DNA of 64,000 nt from Gimesia alba. Lineage in GTDB: Bacteria; Planctomycetota; Planctomycetia; Planctomycetales; Planctomycetaceae. The translations under genes were made by a program, and so were the position numbers. This document shows, in pieces, positions 37,640-47,371 of this stretch (the first letter of the stretch is position 1; each line of letters starts with the position of its first letter). Below the pieces are notes generated by a model. It ran no database searches and was not told the origin of the DNA. It worked only from the letters and a program-made list of their open reading frames with translations. Location of the stretch: contig NZ_CP036269.1 of assembly GCF_007744675.1 (NCBI RefSeq), forward strand, positions 2,459,546 through 2,523,545, written 5' to 3'.

Positions 37640-37951
37640 CAGTTCGGAAATAACTGAGATCGGAACATCGGCTGATCTGTCTGAGTGCTCCTCATCGAGC
37701 CGATTTGAACTGTCACTTCAATCTGCGATTGAGCACGTCTGTTTTTGCGCCAACGGATAAAACCGGTTGTAGTGATATTCCTTTCTGGCGACCTTGAAAC
37801 CAAGGTAGATCTACCTTGGTTTCAGTTCTTTGCCTCCCCGCTTGTTGCCAAAATACATCCTATCTTATTGATGTGTAGCAATTTCTTTCACTCATTAAAT
37901 GACATAACTGGCTTTGAGTCTACTCATAAATTTTGCGCGTTGGACAGGACG
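37640..37951. other. Intergenic region with long perfect palindrome
   Basis: About 310 bases before the second PAS kinase. The notable element is a 28-base perfect palindrome at 37796-37823. No gene is supported, though the kinase frame stays open leftward to a TTG at 37745. Confidence 0.5.
37796..37823. promoter_or_regulatory. 28-base perfect palindrome upstream of PAS kinase
   Basis: Each 14-base arm (GAAACCAAGGTAGA and its reverse complement) pairs perfectly with no spacer. No T-run follows, so it is a better candidate for a dimeric repressor site or cruciform than a terminator. Confidence 0.6.
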
Positions 37952-39979
37952 ATGGAAAACGGTATCAAATATATTTCCGCTCATCAGGCGATTTTGGAGA
38001 ACGTCGTCGATGCAATTATTACGATTACGTCTCAGGGAGAGATCCATGCATTTAACCCTGCCGCGGAACGTTTGTTTGGGTACACCACAAGCGAAGTTCT
38101 TGGAAAGAACATCAAGATTCTCATGCCTTTACCCTACCGTGAAGAACATGATGGCTATCTGGCCCGCTATCTGACAACCGGGAAAGCAAAAATTATCGGC
38201 AGTGGTCGCGAAGTGGTTGGGCAACATAAAGATGGGACTACGTTTCCCATCCATCTTTCGGTGAGCCAGGTTTTCATTGAAGAGGACGGTCAGGATGAAG
38301 AAATTCTATTCACAGGAATTATTCGTGATCTGACGAGTGAAGTCAAACAGAGACAACTCAACGCAGACTACGAGGGACAAATTGCAGCAATCAGTAAGTC
38401 ACAGATGGTGATAGAGTTCGCATTGGATGGAACGATTCTCAAAGCCAACGAAAAATTTCTGGAAACAATGGGTTACTCTCTGGATGAATTGATCGGCCAG
38501 CATCATAGTGTCTTTGTTGATCCCAGAGAACGAGAGAGTGTGCAATATGCGACATTCTGGGAGCAGCTCAGACAAGGTGAATATATAACAGCCCAGTTAA
38601 AGCGTATTGACAAGCATGGTCACTCTGTCTGGATCCAGGCGTCTTACAATCCGATTTTGGATTTGAATGGAGAACCATTCAAGATCGTAAAATACTCTGT
38701 TGATGTCACACAACGTGTGCTCATCGATCAGGCATTGAAAGTCGCTAAACAGGATTTAGTTCATGCGAAGGAAGCGGCAGAATTGGCCAATCAAACCAAG
38801 AGTGAATTTCTCGCCAATATGAGTCATGAGATTCGAACACCGATGACAGCGATCTTGGGCTTTACCGACGTCCTGCTTGGTAGTGTCGTCAAACCTGAGG
38901 ATATTGATTCAGTAAAAATAATTAAACGGAATGGTGAAAGCCTCATCGGGCTGATTAACGACATTCTCGATTTATCCAAAATAGAAGCAGGGAAACTGGA
39001 TGTGGAGCACATAGACTGCTCTGCGCATCAGATTGTATCAGACGTTGCCTCATTGATGAGAGTCCGCTCTGCCTCTAAAGGTCTGGATTTGAAGGTCCGC
39101 TTTGATGGTCCGATCCCAGAGACGATCTGTTCTGATCCTACCAGGCTGCGACAGGTGTTGATAAATCTTGTCGGTAATGCGATCAAGTTTACGGAAACAG
39201 GATCGATTGAAATCGTAGTTCGACTGTTGAATGGAGCAGAGGATGAACCCAAGCTGCAGTTTGATGTGATTGATAGTGGGATTGGGATTCCCAAAGACAA
39301 AATCGAAAAACTCTTTTCACGGTTTACACAGGCGGATGGCTCAACGACGCGCGAGTTTGGCGGAACTGGATTGGGATTGACGATTAGCAAACGACTTGTA
39401 GAACTTTTAGGGGGTATGGTTTCCGTTTCCAGTAAAATTGGGGAGGGGAGTACCTTTACTGTGACTGTTGCCACCGGGTCGCTAGACAATGTCAAAATGG
39501 TTCAAAGCTCTAATGAATCGATAGTTGAAGAACATACAGAAACTGAGACATCCGCTGTTGCCAAATCGGAGGCTCCCCTTCACAACTACCGCATTCTGTT
39601 TGCGGAAGATGGTCCCGATAACCAGCGGCTGATTAGTTTCGTATTGAAAAAAGCCGGAGCAAAGGTCACTGTTGTCGAGAATGGTCAGGTTGCTGTGGAC
39701 GCGGCGACGAAAGCTCTGGCAGAGGATGATCCATTCGATGTGATCCTGATGGATATGCAGATGCCTGTGCTGGATGGTTATGCAGCAACGCGGCGGTTGC
39801 GAAATATTGGGTACTCCAGACCCATTATCGCTATAACCGCTCATGCAATGTCAACAGACCAGCAAAAATGCCTGGATGCAGGCTGCGATGACTACGCCAC
39901 CAAACCGATAAACCAGAATAAGCTGATTCAGACAATCGTCAGTCATGTCAAGCGGTCAGGGGACGTCTGTCCGGCATAA
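37952..39979 (+). CDS. Hybrid histidine kinase with FixL-like PAS
   Basis: I choose ATG 37952 (675 residues) because AGGA lies just upstream and the PAS domain starts at once; the frame is open further left. Domains: FixL-like PAS1 (about 10-130) with His in [10 protein letters not shown] and Arg 20 residues later (GSGRE), the haem-pocket residues of FixL; PAS2 (about 140-260); HisKA (SHEIRTPM); HATPase (GGTGLGL); receiver with Asp in LMDMQMP. No membrane helix, so it is cytosolic. The PAS1 sequence is closely related to PAS5/PAS6 of the 9.8-14.9 kb kinase, so the two sensors probably share an origin and a ligand (oxygen or NO, inferred). Confidence 0.9.
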   Translation: MENGIKYISAHQAILENVVDAIITITSQGEIHAFNPAAERLFGYTTSEVLGKNIKILMPLPYREEHDGYLARYLTTGKAKIIGSGREVVGQHKDGTTFPIHLSVSQVFIEEDGQDEEILFTGIIRDLTSEVKQRQLNADYEGQIAAISKSQMVIEFALDGTILKANEKFLETMGYSLDELIGQHHSVFVDPRERESVQYATFWEQLRQGEYITAQLKRIDKHGHSVWIQASYNPILDLNGEPFKIVKYSVDVTQRVLIDQALKVAKQDLVHAKEAAELANQTKSEFLANMSHEIRTPMTAILGFTDVLLGSVVKPEDIDSVKIIKRNGESLIGLINDILDLSKIEAGKLDVEHIDCSAHQIVSDVASLMRVRSASKGLDLKVRFDGPIPETICSDPTRLRQVLINLVGNAIKFTETGSIEIVVRLLNGAEDEPKLQFDVIDSGIGIPKDKIEKLFSRFTQADGSTTREFGGTGLGLTISKRLVELLGGMVSVSSKIGEGSTFTVTVATGSLDNVKMVQSSNESIVEEHTETETSAVAKSEAPLHNYRILFAEDGPDNQRLISFVLKKAGAKVTVVENGQVAVDAATKALAEDDPFDVILMDMQMPVLDGYAATRRLRNIGYSRPIIAITAHAMSTDQQKCLDAGCDDYATKPINQNKLIQTIVSHVKRSGDVCPA

Positions 39980-40101
39980 TCAGGATCTTTCAAGTATTCC
40001 TGGTTAGGGCATGACGGGGTTCCCAAATCGGATGGATCCTGCTATGGTTCCGTTTCGTGTTTCCATCGATTCACTGTCCCCTGTGCCTTTTTCGCCGGTT
40101 T

Positions 40102-40980
40102 ATGAATACGTCCCTCATTCATTTTCGACAACAGTCTTCCAACCATCGACCGGGTTTCACCATTCTGGAACTGCTGGTCGTGATGGCGATTGTGGGCCTG
40201 CTGGTTGGGTTGATTTTGCCCGCCGTAAATTCCGCACGGGAGTCGGCACGCAAGATTCAGTGTGTGAATCACCTGCACCAGATTGGGACCGCTTTACATA
40301 ACTATCATGATGCGTATCGCCGTTTGCCGGCGGGATGGCGGCTCGATGCTTCCAGAGAAACGGCTTTTGGCTGGGGGGCGAGTCTGCTCCCATTTCTGGA
40401 GCAGTCGAATTTAGCGTCCCTGGTTGATCTTCAGTCATCGGTAGATGCGGCGGGCAATGCCGTTTCGAGAACCGTCACGCCGGCTTTTTATCGCTGTCCG
40501 TCGGATGTGGCCGAGGATTTGTTTACTCTGTTTGAAGAAAACGAAGAAGGTCATGAAACCTCGGGGTTGCAGTCCCATTCAAGACTGATTGATTTGCCGA
40601 GCGCCAATTATGTGGGCGTGTATGGGACCAGTGACCCGGATGCGATCGCCAGTCAACCGGGGGATGGGGTGTTTGTGGCCAATCGATTTCTCCGTTTTAC
40701 GGAATGTCAGAATGGATTAAGTAATATCATCATGGTGGGAGAACGGACTGCGCGGAAACTGCCTTCGACCTGGCTGGGGATTGTGATGGAGGGGGAAGAT
40801 TCCAAGGGGCGGATGGTCGGATTTGCCTATGTGGGGCCCAATCGACGTGATGCAGACGAATGCGAGTTTGACAGCCGACATCCCGGTTGTGCGAATTTTC
40901 TGTGGGGCGACGGGCATGTGAAATCAATTTCCGATTCGATTGACGCGCCCACCTATCGACGATTTGCGACACGCCGCTGA
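40102..40980 (+). CDS. DUF1559 pseudopilin-like protein
   Basis: A 292-residue protein from ATG 40102. It begins with a type IV prepilin leader, GFTILELLVVMAIVGLLVG, and ends with the H-X9-DG-type signature WGDGHVKSISDSID of the DUF1559 family. DUF1559 proteins are a very large family in Planctomycetota and are presumed to be processed by a prepilin peptidase and assembled or exported by a type II/IV-like system. The middle has Cys pairs and a beta-rich globular part. No pilus genes are adjacent. Confidence 0.92.
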   Translation: MNTSLIHFRQQSSNHRPGFTILELLVVMAIVGLLVGLILPAVNSARESARKIQCVNHLHQIGTALHNYHDAYRRLPAGWRLDASRETAFGWGASLLPFLEQSNLASLVDLQSSVDAAGNAVSRTVTPAFYRCPSDVAEDLFTLFEENEEGHETSGLQSHSRLIDLPSANYVGVYGTSDPDAIASQPGDGVFVANRFLRFTECQNGLSNIIMVGERTARKLPSTWLGIVMEGEDSKGRMVGFAYVGPNRRDADECEFDSRHPGCANFLWGDGHVKSISDSIDAPTYRRFATRR

Positions 40981-41115
40981 ATCTGCCTGGTCTGGCTTCA
41001 TTTTTTCTGCTGTTATCAAGGCACTCTGATGTGTTGTGAGGCTCTTGATTTGGGATTGCCGTTCGTTCTTGTATTGACAAAAAGGGGCGCGTTCACGATG
41101 ATTCGTCTCTGGTAA

Positions 41116-41131
41116 TACTATATTAATAGTA
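41116..41131. promoter_or_regulatory. TACTAT-N4-ATAGTA dyad, BlaI-type operator candidate
   Basis: A 16-base element with perfect TACTAT/ATAGTA half-sites just upstream of the polyketide operon. A second almost identical element lies at 49049-49064, in the blaI promoter region. Both resemble the dyad symmetry bound by BlaI/MecI repressors. Confidence 0.65.
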
Positions 41132-41162
41132 GTTTTGGGGGCGGCTCAAAACGCAAAGGAAT

Positions 41163-41903
41163 GTGAATCACACAGCGACGCGAATTGAACAGGATATGAA
41201 TTTTCAGGTTCGCAAACGAGAACCAGAGCTGATGGATCAGCCAGGCTTATCAGAGCGTGAGCATGGCTCTGCTTTAAACGGACTGCGGCGCGTGAACTGG
41301 TGGAGTCGCAGCAGCGCGATTTTATGGCCCTCGATTCAAAAGCTGGCGCACACGGTCGAGCGGCGTCCCTTGCGAATTCTGGATATTGCCAGCGGTGGCG
41401 GCGATGTTGCCTTGAATCTCGCACGACGGGCGCAGCGCGCCGGAATTGCCGTTGAAGTGGATGGCTGTGATATCAGCCCTTACGCCGTGAAACATGCGTC
41501 GGATCTGGCGGCCCGAATGCAGCTTGATCAGGTGCAGTTTTACGAACGCGATATTCTGCAGGAACCGGTGGACGGAGAATATGATGTGGTGATGTGCTCT
41601 CTGTTTCTGCATCATCTGGATGAAGCACAAGCCGTGCAGTTATTCAATATTATGTCCAAGGCCACCCGGCATCTGGTGCTGGTCAATGATTTAAAACGGT
41701 CTCGGGTCGGCTATTGGCTGGCCTGGGCGGGCTGTCGTCTGTTAACCCGCTCTCCGATTGTGCATACCGACGGACCGCTGTCTGTCGCGGGTGCGTTTAC
41801 GATGGAGGAAGCCGCTGACTTAGCTGCGCAAGGGGGACTGAGCGGCTTTCAAATGACGCGGCACTGGCCACAACGCTGGCTGTTGGAATGGAGTCGAACA
41901 TGA
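41163..41903 (+). CDS. Class I SAM-dependent methyltransferase (PKS operon)
   Basis: Up to 246 residues; start is GTG 41163, ATG 41196 or ATG 41232. Motif I is DIASGGGDVA (about residue 70) and the post-I acidic residue lies in VDGCDIS; MCSLFLHHLDEAQ matches motif II-III. Related to small-molecule methyltransferases such as those of ubiquinone and polyketide pathways. Its stop overlaps the next ATG (ATGA), and it is first in a three-gene operon with a flavoprotein and a type III polyketide synthase. It probably methylates the phenolic product of the PKS. Confidence 0.85.
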   Translation: MNHTATRIEQDMNFQVRKREPELMDQPGLSEREHGSALNGLRRVNWWSRSSAILWPSIQKLAHTVERRPLRILDIASGGGDVALNLARRAQRAGIAVEVDGCDISPYAVKHASDLAARMQLDQVQFYERDILQEPVDGEYDVVMCSLFLHHLDEAQAVQLFNIMSKATRHLVLVNDLKRSRVGYWLAWAGCRLLTRSPIVHTDGPLSVAGAFTMEEAADLAAQGGLSGFQMTRHWPQRWLLEWSRT

Positions 41904-43063
41904 CTCTGGTTCACGCGATCAGTATGACGGAGGCCTGCAGCAGAGACTGGGATGTGGTGGTGATCGGTGCGGGGCCGGCTGGCACGGTCGCAGCCCGTCA
42001 GTTAGCACTGCAGAAACGGCGTGTTTTATTGATTGAGCGGAAGGCGTTTCCCAGATACAAAGTTTGTGGCTGTTGCCTGAATCAACGGGCGATCTCCGCG
42101 TTACAGGAGATCGGGTTGGGTGATCTCCTGGAAGAGTCAAATGCGGTTCCCTTGAATTCGTTTGAGATGCGATTTAGCGGACGGGCGGCGACGATTCCTT
42201 TACCGGGGGGACTGGCGCTCTCACGGGCTGTGTTCGATGAACGGCTTGTGGAAGCGGCGGTGGACGCGGGCGCATTCTTTTTGCCGGAAACTACAGCCAC
42301 GTTGCAGAACAATGCAGAGCAGGATCAGACGCGGCAGGTCAAGCTGGCACAACAGGGGCAACCTTCGGGGACTGTGACTGCGAAAATCGTTCTGGCAGCA
42401 GATGGGCTAGGGCATCCCAGTCTGCAGCATTGTGAGGCGTTTGAGAGTACCGTATCACAGAGTTCCCGCATGGGGGTGGGGGCATTACTGGCGAGTGACA
42501 ATTTATCAGACTACCCGACGGGCGTGATTCATATGGCCATCCATCAATCCGGTTATGTAGGACTGGTGCGGGTTGAAGATGGCAGAGTGAACCTGGCGGC
42601 GGCGATCGACGGGGACTTTATCAAACAGAGCGGCAGTCCTGCGGCGGCGGTGCTGGCGATTTTGAAGGCATCCGGTTTTCCGACCTTCTCTGAAATCTCG
42701 GAAGGGAGTTTCAAAGGGACGATTCCCTTCACCCGCAAAACCATTCGGCCGGTGGGGAAGCGCGTGTTTGTGTTGGGGGATGCGGCCGGTTATCTGGAAC
42801 CCTTTACAGGAGAAGGGATGGCGAATGCGATTGCGGATGCCGTTGCCGTCGCGGAGCTCGTTCCGCAAGGCCTTTCAGAGTGGGATCAGAGCCTTGAGCA
42901 GACCTGGTTGAAAAAACATCATGAGATCACAGACGGAAGATTATATTGGTGCCGCTGGCTGGCGCAGTTGTTGCGTTTGCCTGTTGCGGTGGGAATCGGG
43001 CTGCGTTTATTTCATTTGTTTCCGGCAGTGGCGCGGCCGATTGTCGCCCGTTTAAATCATTAA
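41900..43063 (+). CDS. FAD-dependent oxidoreductase of geranylgeranyl-reductase type
   Basis: About 387 residues, starting within the ATGA overlap at 41900. Rossmann FAD motif VVVIGAGPAGTVAARQLA near residue 20 and the second FAD motif GDAAGYLEPFTGEGMANAI near 293-312. The pattern PGKVCGC-type YKVCGCCLN near residue 50 is typical of the GGR/FixC/hydroxylase branch. In Streptomyces srs clusters a flavoprotein hydroxylase accompanies a type III PKS and a methyltransferase to make alkylquinones. The same combination here suggests ring hydroxylation or reduction of a polyketide-derived lipid. Confidence 0.88.
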   Translation: MTLVHAISMTEACSRDWDVVVIGAGPAGTVAARQLALQKRRVLLIERKAFPRYKVCGCCLNQRAISALQEIGLGDLLEESNAVPLNSFEMRFSGRAATIPLPGGLALSRAVFDERLVEAAVDAGAFFLPETTATLQNNAEQDQTRQVKLAQQGQPSGTVTAKIVLAADGLGHPSLQHCEAFESTVSQSSRMGVGALLASDNLSDYPTGVIHMAIHQSGYVGLVRVEDGRVNLAAAIDGDFIKQSGSPAAAVLAILKASGFPTFSEISEGSFKGTIPFTRKTIRPVGKRVFVLGDAAGYLEPFTGEGMANAIADAVAVAELVPQGLSEWDQSLEQTWLKKHHEITDGRLYWCRWLAQLLRLPVAVGIGLRLFHLFPAVARPIVARLNH

Positions 43064-43092
43064 AGAACAGCGCACTTTCAGCGAGAGCCTCT

Positions 43093-44196
43093 ATGAGTTT
43101 TGAACTACTGGGAATTGGTACGACGACGCCTCAACATTCGATTGAACAGGCGGATGCAGCCGTGCATGCGGAAGCATTGAGTTGCAGTGCTGTGTCGACG
43201 GATCAACAGCGGCGTTTGCTCCCGATTTTGTATCGTCGGGCGGGAGTCAAAACGCGGCATAGTGTCGTCTTGGAGAGCAGTACCAACGGGGAAATGGCGC
43301 GACAGACCTTTTATCCGCCTGCGACATCTGATGGAGACTTTGGTCCCACGACGTCGCACCGGATGGAAGCTTATGAAACGCATGCGTCCGCGCTGGCGAT
43401 TTCCGCTGTCCGCCAGGCCTTGCAGGACGGGAATGTGAATTCCGATGAGATCACTCACTTAGTGACGGTGTCGTGCAGTGGGTTCAGCGCCCCCGGTTTT
43501 GATATTCTGTTGTTGAAGGAGCTCGGTTTCTCGTCAGATGTGTCACGCACTCACATCGGTTTTATGGGCTGTCACGGCGCGTTGAACGGATTGCGGGTGG
43601 CGAAATCGTTTACAGACAATAACCCTGAAGCACGCGTTGTGGTCTGTGCGGTGGAGCTGTGCAGCCTGCATCAGCAGTATGGCTGGTGTCCGGATAAGAT
43701 TGTGGCCAATGCGCTGTTTGCGGACGGGGCGGCTGCGGTGGTCGGAAAACAGGCGTCGGATCCGGCGGAAGAAAGCTGGAGGCTGGTTTGCTCGGGTTCC
43801 ACGGTGGTGCCTGATTCAGAAGAGATGATGAGCTGGCGGATTGGCAATCATGGATTTGAAATGACGCTTTCTCCCCAGATTCCGGATTTGATCAATGCAA
43901 CACTGCGAAACTGGCTGGAGCAGTGGCTGGCACAACAGGATTTGACGATTGAAGAGATCGGCTGCTGGGCCATTCACCCGGGCGGTCCTCGCATTCTGAA
44001 TGCGGTCGCGGAAGCGGCGGGATTTGATGAAACGTTACTAACGCCCTCGCGCGAAATTCTGGCAGAATTCGGCAATATGTCGTCGCCAACCGTGTTGTTT
44101 ATCCTGAAAAAACTGCAGGCAGAGAACGCGGCATTGCCGTGCGTGATGCTGGGCTTTGGTCCCGGACTGACGATTGAAGCCGCACTGGTTCGTTAA
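43093..44196 (+). CDS. Type III polyketide synthase (chalcone-synthase family)
   Basis: A 367-residue protein from ATG 43093. The catalytic triad is complete: Cys160 (GFMGCHGALNG), His295 (AIHPGGPR) and Asn328 (FGNMSSPT), with spacing as in plant chalcone synthase (C164, H303, N336). Bacterial members condense malonyl-CoA with a fatty acyl starter to give alkylresorcinols or alkylpyrones. It is the third gene of an operon with a methyltransferase and a flavoprotein. The operon is convergent with the exporter gene, the two stops being 17 bases apart. Confidence 0.93.
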   Translation: MSFELLGIGTTTPQHSIEQADAAVHAEALSCSAVSTDQQRRLLPILYRRAGVKTRHSVVLESSTNGEMARQTFYPPATSDGDFGPTTSHRMEAYETHASALAISAVRQALQDGNVNSDEITHLVTVSCSGFSAPGFDILLLKELGFSSDVSRTHIGFMGCHGALNGLRVAKSFTDNNPEARVVVCAVELCSLHQQYGWCPDKIVANALFADGAAAVVGKQASDPAEESWRLVCSGSTVVPDSEEMMSWRIGNHGFEMTLSPQIPDLINATLRNWLEQWLAQQDLTIEEIGCWAIHPGGPRILNAVAEAAGFDETLLTPSREILAEFGNMSSPTVLFILKKLQAENAALPCVMLGFGPGLTIEAALVR

Positions 44197-44213
44197 TCGG
44201 AAATCGCAACTGG

Positions 44214-46484
44214 TTAGGCTGACGGTTCTGTTGCATCCCGTTCGGTCGCCAACGTGAAGAATCGTCCGAGGGGACTTAACAGGAGCGCCGGTAAGACGAT
44301 CAGGTCTCCCAAAATTGCCATAAACAGCAGGCCGAACATCATCCAGGCAAAGCGTGAGGTCGGAACAAAATTGCTGAAGGCAAAGACCAGTAAACCGAGG
44401 CCGCAGATCAGTGAAGTCTGGATCATCGCTTTGCCGCAATGTCGATAGGCATACAGCACAGAATCGACGGCACTATAACCTGCATCGAGTCGACGCCGAA
44501 AGAACGTCAGATAATGCAGTGTATCATCGACGGCAATTCCGAGTGCTACACTGGCCGTCATTACCGAGCCGATGTCGACAGAGACGGAGAGCCAGCCTAA
44601 CAGGCCGAAGATCATCAGAGGGGGGAAGACATTCGAGACCATCGAGACCAGGCCGGCGACGATGCCACCTTGAACGATGGTCATGACGACGGCGATGATC
44701 ACAAAGGCAAACAGAAAACTTTTGAAGAGATCAACCATTAATTGACGCTGGATTTCGTGGACTAAAGGCATGATGCCGGTTCGTTGTGTTGCAATGCCGG
44801 GGGGGACGGTTTCGAACGAGCTTTGAATTGTCGTATCCACTTTATTGCCGATCATATCCAGATACGCATTATAGTCGGCGTTGTTCAATGAACTGACATA
44901 CGTGCTGATGCGAAACTGACGCTGCCCCTCCTGTTCTTTCAGGTAGCCTGAGTCGATGAACCGTGATTTCATTCCCAGCAGAGCTTCGTTGGCCTGGTAT
45001 TGAAACAGTTGAGTCGAGAGATTGGCTGGGCGGGGGAACCGTGGTGCGAACGTCATCGTGGAAATCGTTCGGTTCAAGTTTTCCGTTTTTTTGAGTTCCT
45101 GTTCGATATTCCAGACCATCAGTAACTGCTCCCGAAACGAAAGTTGTGCTTCCGGCGTGCAGGTCAAAACGACTTCAATGGGAACGAGGGAGCCGACATT
45201 GTCTTCCAGCCAGTGATAGTCATTCAGGATTGTGCTCTGTTCGGGAAACAGCGTTTCGATGCGGACCGACGTGTTGATTCGGGAAATACCGAAACCAGCT
45301 GCAGCCATCGCTGCCAGTGAAACACAGGCAATGGGCAGATGTTGTTTGTTGAGTGCGGCTGTTAAATAAAACCAGACGTCATGTCGCGCGGATTGGGAAC
45401 TCTCTGACTCTGTTGCTTTCGGGGGCTTGTTTTTGATGGGCCAGACAGAAAACATACCCGGGATGAGCGTCAACAGTAAGCCGGTGGTAATCAGAACGCC
45501 ACAGGCGGCGTATCCTCCGAACAGCCGGATCGGGGTTAACCCGCTGACTAAGAGTGAGGCGAGTCCGATGGCGGTCGTACCAGCAGAGAGCAGGCAGGGC
45601 AACCAGCCGATTTGAAACGCGTAGGCCGCCGGTTGTTTGATGCTGGGATCTTTGACGGCATCAAAATAATAGTTGACCAGATGAATGCCCCCCGCCACCG
45701 CCAGCACCTGAATCAAGGGGGGCATGACAATCAGGAGGGCGGTAATACTTTCGCCGCTGTAATGAATGAGGGCGAGTGTGATTCCCTGGGCGAGTAACGA
45801 AAGTCCGAATACCAGGAGGGCCGCCCGAAACGAACGCAGGCAGATCCAGCAGATGAAAAGCACAATCAGCGTGGAAGGGAGTACAAAACGGTCGAGTGAA
45901 TCTTTGCTGGCGAGATCAATTTCCAGGCCATCAATGATCGGTCCTGCCAGATGAACTTGATCTGTGTCGAGTTGACAGTGTTGCTGTAACGCGTCGCGAA
46001 TGGAAGCGACCAATGCTTTCCGTTTCTGCAAACCTTCCGGCGTAAAGCTGACGATGATGCAGGTGGTTTTGCCATCTGCGCCGATGAAGGTGCCGCGTAG
46101 TCTGCTGTGAACTTCTTCCGTCGTCAGACCCATCTGAGGCGCATTCAGGGAACGATAGAGTTCGCGTCCTGAAATGACGCGTTCGAAATACCATTGTTGC
46201 TGTGCATCCTGAAATTCGTCTGCGGTGCGCAGGGCTTTGACGAAGTGATCCAGGTCGGGGTTGTCAATCGTGCATTCGGGCCAACTGATGATGACGGTAT
46301 CGCTGTTTCCAAACACCTGACAGAATTGATCGTAGTCATTGCGCGCGGGGAAGGAAGAGCTGACCCAGTCGATGGGTGAGTTGACTTTGGTCTGCATCGC
46401 CTGCGAGGCGCCGTAGCCGATCAGAGGGAGCAGCAGGAGCAGGTAGCTTACCAGTAACCAGAACCGTCTTCGGTTAATCGACAT
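44214..46484 (-). CDS. MMPL/RND-superfamily exporter
   Basis: A 756-residue membrane protein with about 12 helices and two large periplasmic loops, the RND layout with an SSD-like duplicated helical core (LFIMPPLIQVLAVAGGIHL and GIAVDDTLHYLTFFRRR). It belongs to the predicted lipid or hydrophobe exporters of the MMPL group, not to the drug-efflux AcrB group. It is the last gene of a minus-strand series (YceI, methyltransferase, ICMT-like, MMPL) that converges on the type III PKS operon, so export of the PKS lipid is the likely role. Confidence 0.9.
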   Translation of the reverse strand: MSINRRRFWLLVSYLLLLLPLIGYGASQAMQTKVNSPIDWVSSSFPARNDYDQFCQVFGNSDTVIISWPECTIDNPDLDHFVKALRTADEFQDAQQQWYFERVISGRELYRSLNAPQMGLTTEEVHSRLRGTFIGADGKTTCIIVSFTPEGLQKRKALVASIRDALQQHCQLDTDQVHLAGPIIDGLEIDLASKDSLDRFVLPSTLIVLFICWICLRSFRAALLVFGLSLLAQGITLALIHYSGESITALLIVMPPLIQVLAVAGGIHLVNYYFDAVKDPSIKQPAAYAFQIGWLPCLLSAGTTAIGLASLLVSGLTPIRLFGGYAACGVLITTGLLLTLIPGMFSVWPIKNKPPKATESESSQSARHDVWFYLTAALNKQHLPIACVSLAAMAAAGFGISRINTSVRIETLFPEQSTILNDYHWLEDNVGSLVPIEVVLTCTPEAQLSFREQLLMVWNIEQELKKTENLNRTISTMTFAPRFPRPANLSTQLFQYQANEALLGMKSRFIDSGYLKEQEGQRQFRISTYVSSLNNADYNAYLDMIGNKVDTTIQSSFETVPPGIATQRTGIMPLVHEIQRQLMVDLFKSFLFAFVIIAVVMTIVQGGIVAGLVSMVSNVFPPLMIFGLLGWLSVSVDIGSVMTASVALGIAVDDTLHYLTFFRRRLDAGYSAVDSVLYAYRHCGKAMIQTSLICGLGLLVFAFSNFVPTSRFAWMMFGLLFMAILGDLIVLPALLLSPLGRFFTLATERDATEPSA

Positions 46485-46560
46485 GCAGCAAGAGCTTTAA
46501 GATGACTGAAATTGAGAATGGAAAAGATCGAATTATGATCAGGAAGTGCATGGAAGATCT

Positions 46561-47337
46561 TCAGGCGCTGATTTTTTCCGGAGTTTTGACGGGCTCCGGA
46601 GTTTTGACGGGAACCGGTTTTGTTTTTCGTTTTCCCAGGGGGCCAAAAAACAGGAACGGATAACCGGGAACTTTCTCTTGATAGTCTTGATACGGTTTTC
46701 CAATATAAAACAGGAGTCGCTGGTCTTTCAGATAGCTGCCCAGGAAAATGTAAGTCGTCCAGATACCGGTCAGAATGGCCCGGTCGAGTGTCATCACGGG
46801 GGTGAACCAGAGTAAGCCCATGAAGCTCAGGTAAACCGGATGTCGCATGCAGCAGTAGAGACTACGTGGATGAAATTCGCGTCGGGGGAGCGGTTTCTTG
46901 CGTAACCAGAACCACCACTGCGTTAAGCCGGTCTGGTAGCCTAAGCCTGTGAGGTTAAGGCTATAAAGTAGCGCCAGCCAGGAGCCGTAAAACCCGGCGG
47001 TCATCAGCCCGTTGCCTGCGCCCTCGAAGTGCCAGAGTTCCAGCGGACTGCTGCGCCAGCAGAACGCGGTGAGCAAGATTCCCAGGCAGGTCTGCAGACA
47101 AAACAGCGAGCCGTAAAAGGGCGAGGGGAGCCAGCGCGTGATCAGACTGCGGATTTTGGGATAAAGGAGCAGGCTGTGTCCGACGGCAAACTGGAGTGCC
47201 AATACGGCATCGATCCAGAGGAACCCGGCGGCGTGATGGCGGTAGTCTTCTTTGAGAAACCAGAACAGATGCCAGACCGTGAACAGGAACAGTAACTGTA
47301 TGGCGAGACCGAATGTGATTCCAACGAAGCGTTGCAT
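46561..47337 (-). CDS. ICMT/NnrU-like integral membrane methyltransferase
   Basis: A 258-residue membrane protein with about six helices. The C-terminal part has the signature CMRHPVYLSFMGLLWFTP and GKPYQDYQEKVPGYPF of isoprenylcysteine-methyltransferase-type (NnrU/MddA) enzymes, which use S-adenosylmethionine at the membrane. SrsB in the Streptomyces phenolic-lipid cluster is of the same ICMT group. The C-terminus ends in a Pro/Lys-rich tail with a short tandem repeat (KTPEPVKTPE), encoded by an 18-base direct repeat at 46577-46611. It lies 35 bases from the second methyltransferase gene. Confidence 0.82.
   Translation of the reverse strand: MQRFVGITFGLAIQLLFLFTVWHLFWFLKEDYRHHAAGFLWIDAVLALQFAVGHSLLLYPKIRSLITRWLPSPFYGSLFCLQTCLGILLTAFCWRSSPLELWHFEGAGNGLMTAGFYGSWLALLYSLNLTGLGYQTGLTQWWFWLRKKPLPRREFHPRSLYCCMRHPVYLSFMGLLWFTPVMTLDRAILTGIWTTYIFLGSYLKDQRLLFYIGKPYQDYQEKVPGYPFLFFGPLGKRKTKPVPVKTPEPVKTPEKISA
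46577..46611. repeat. 18-base direct repeat in coding sequence
   Basis: Two copies of TCCGGAGTTTTGACGGG at an 18-base offset. They encode the PVKTPE repeat of the membrane methyltransferase tail. Confidence 0.8.
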
Positions 47338-47371
47338 CCCTGCATCCTCGTAATCGTTGTCGCTAATTTAA

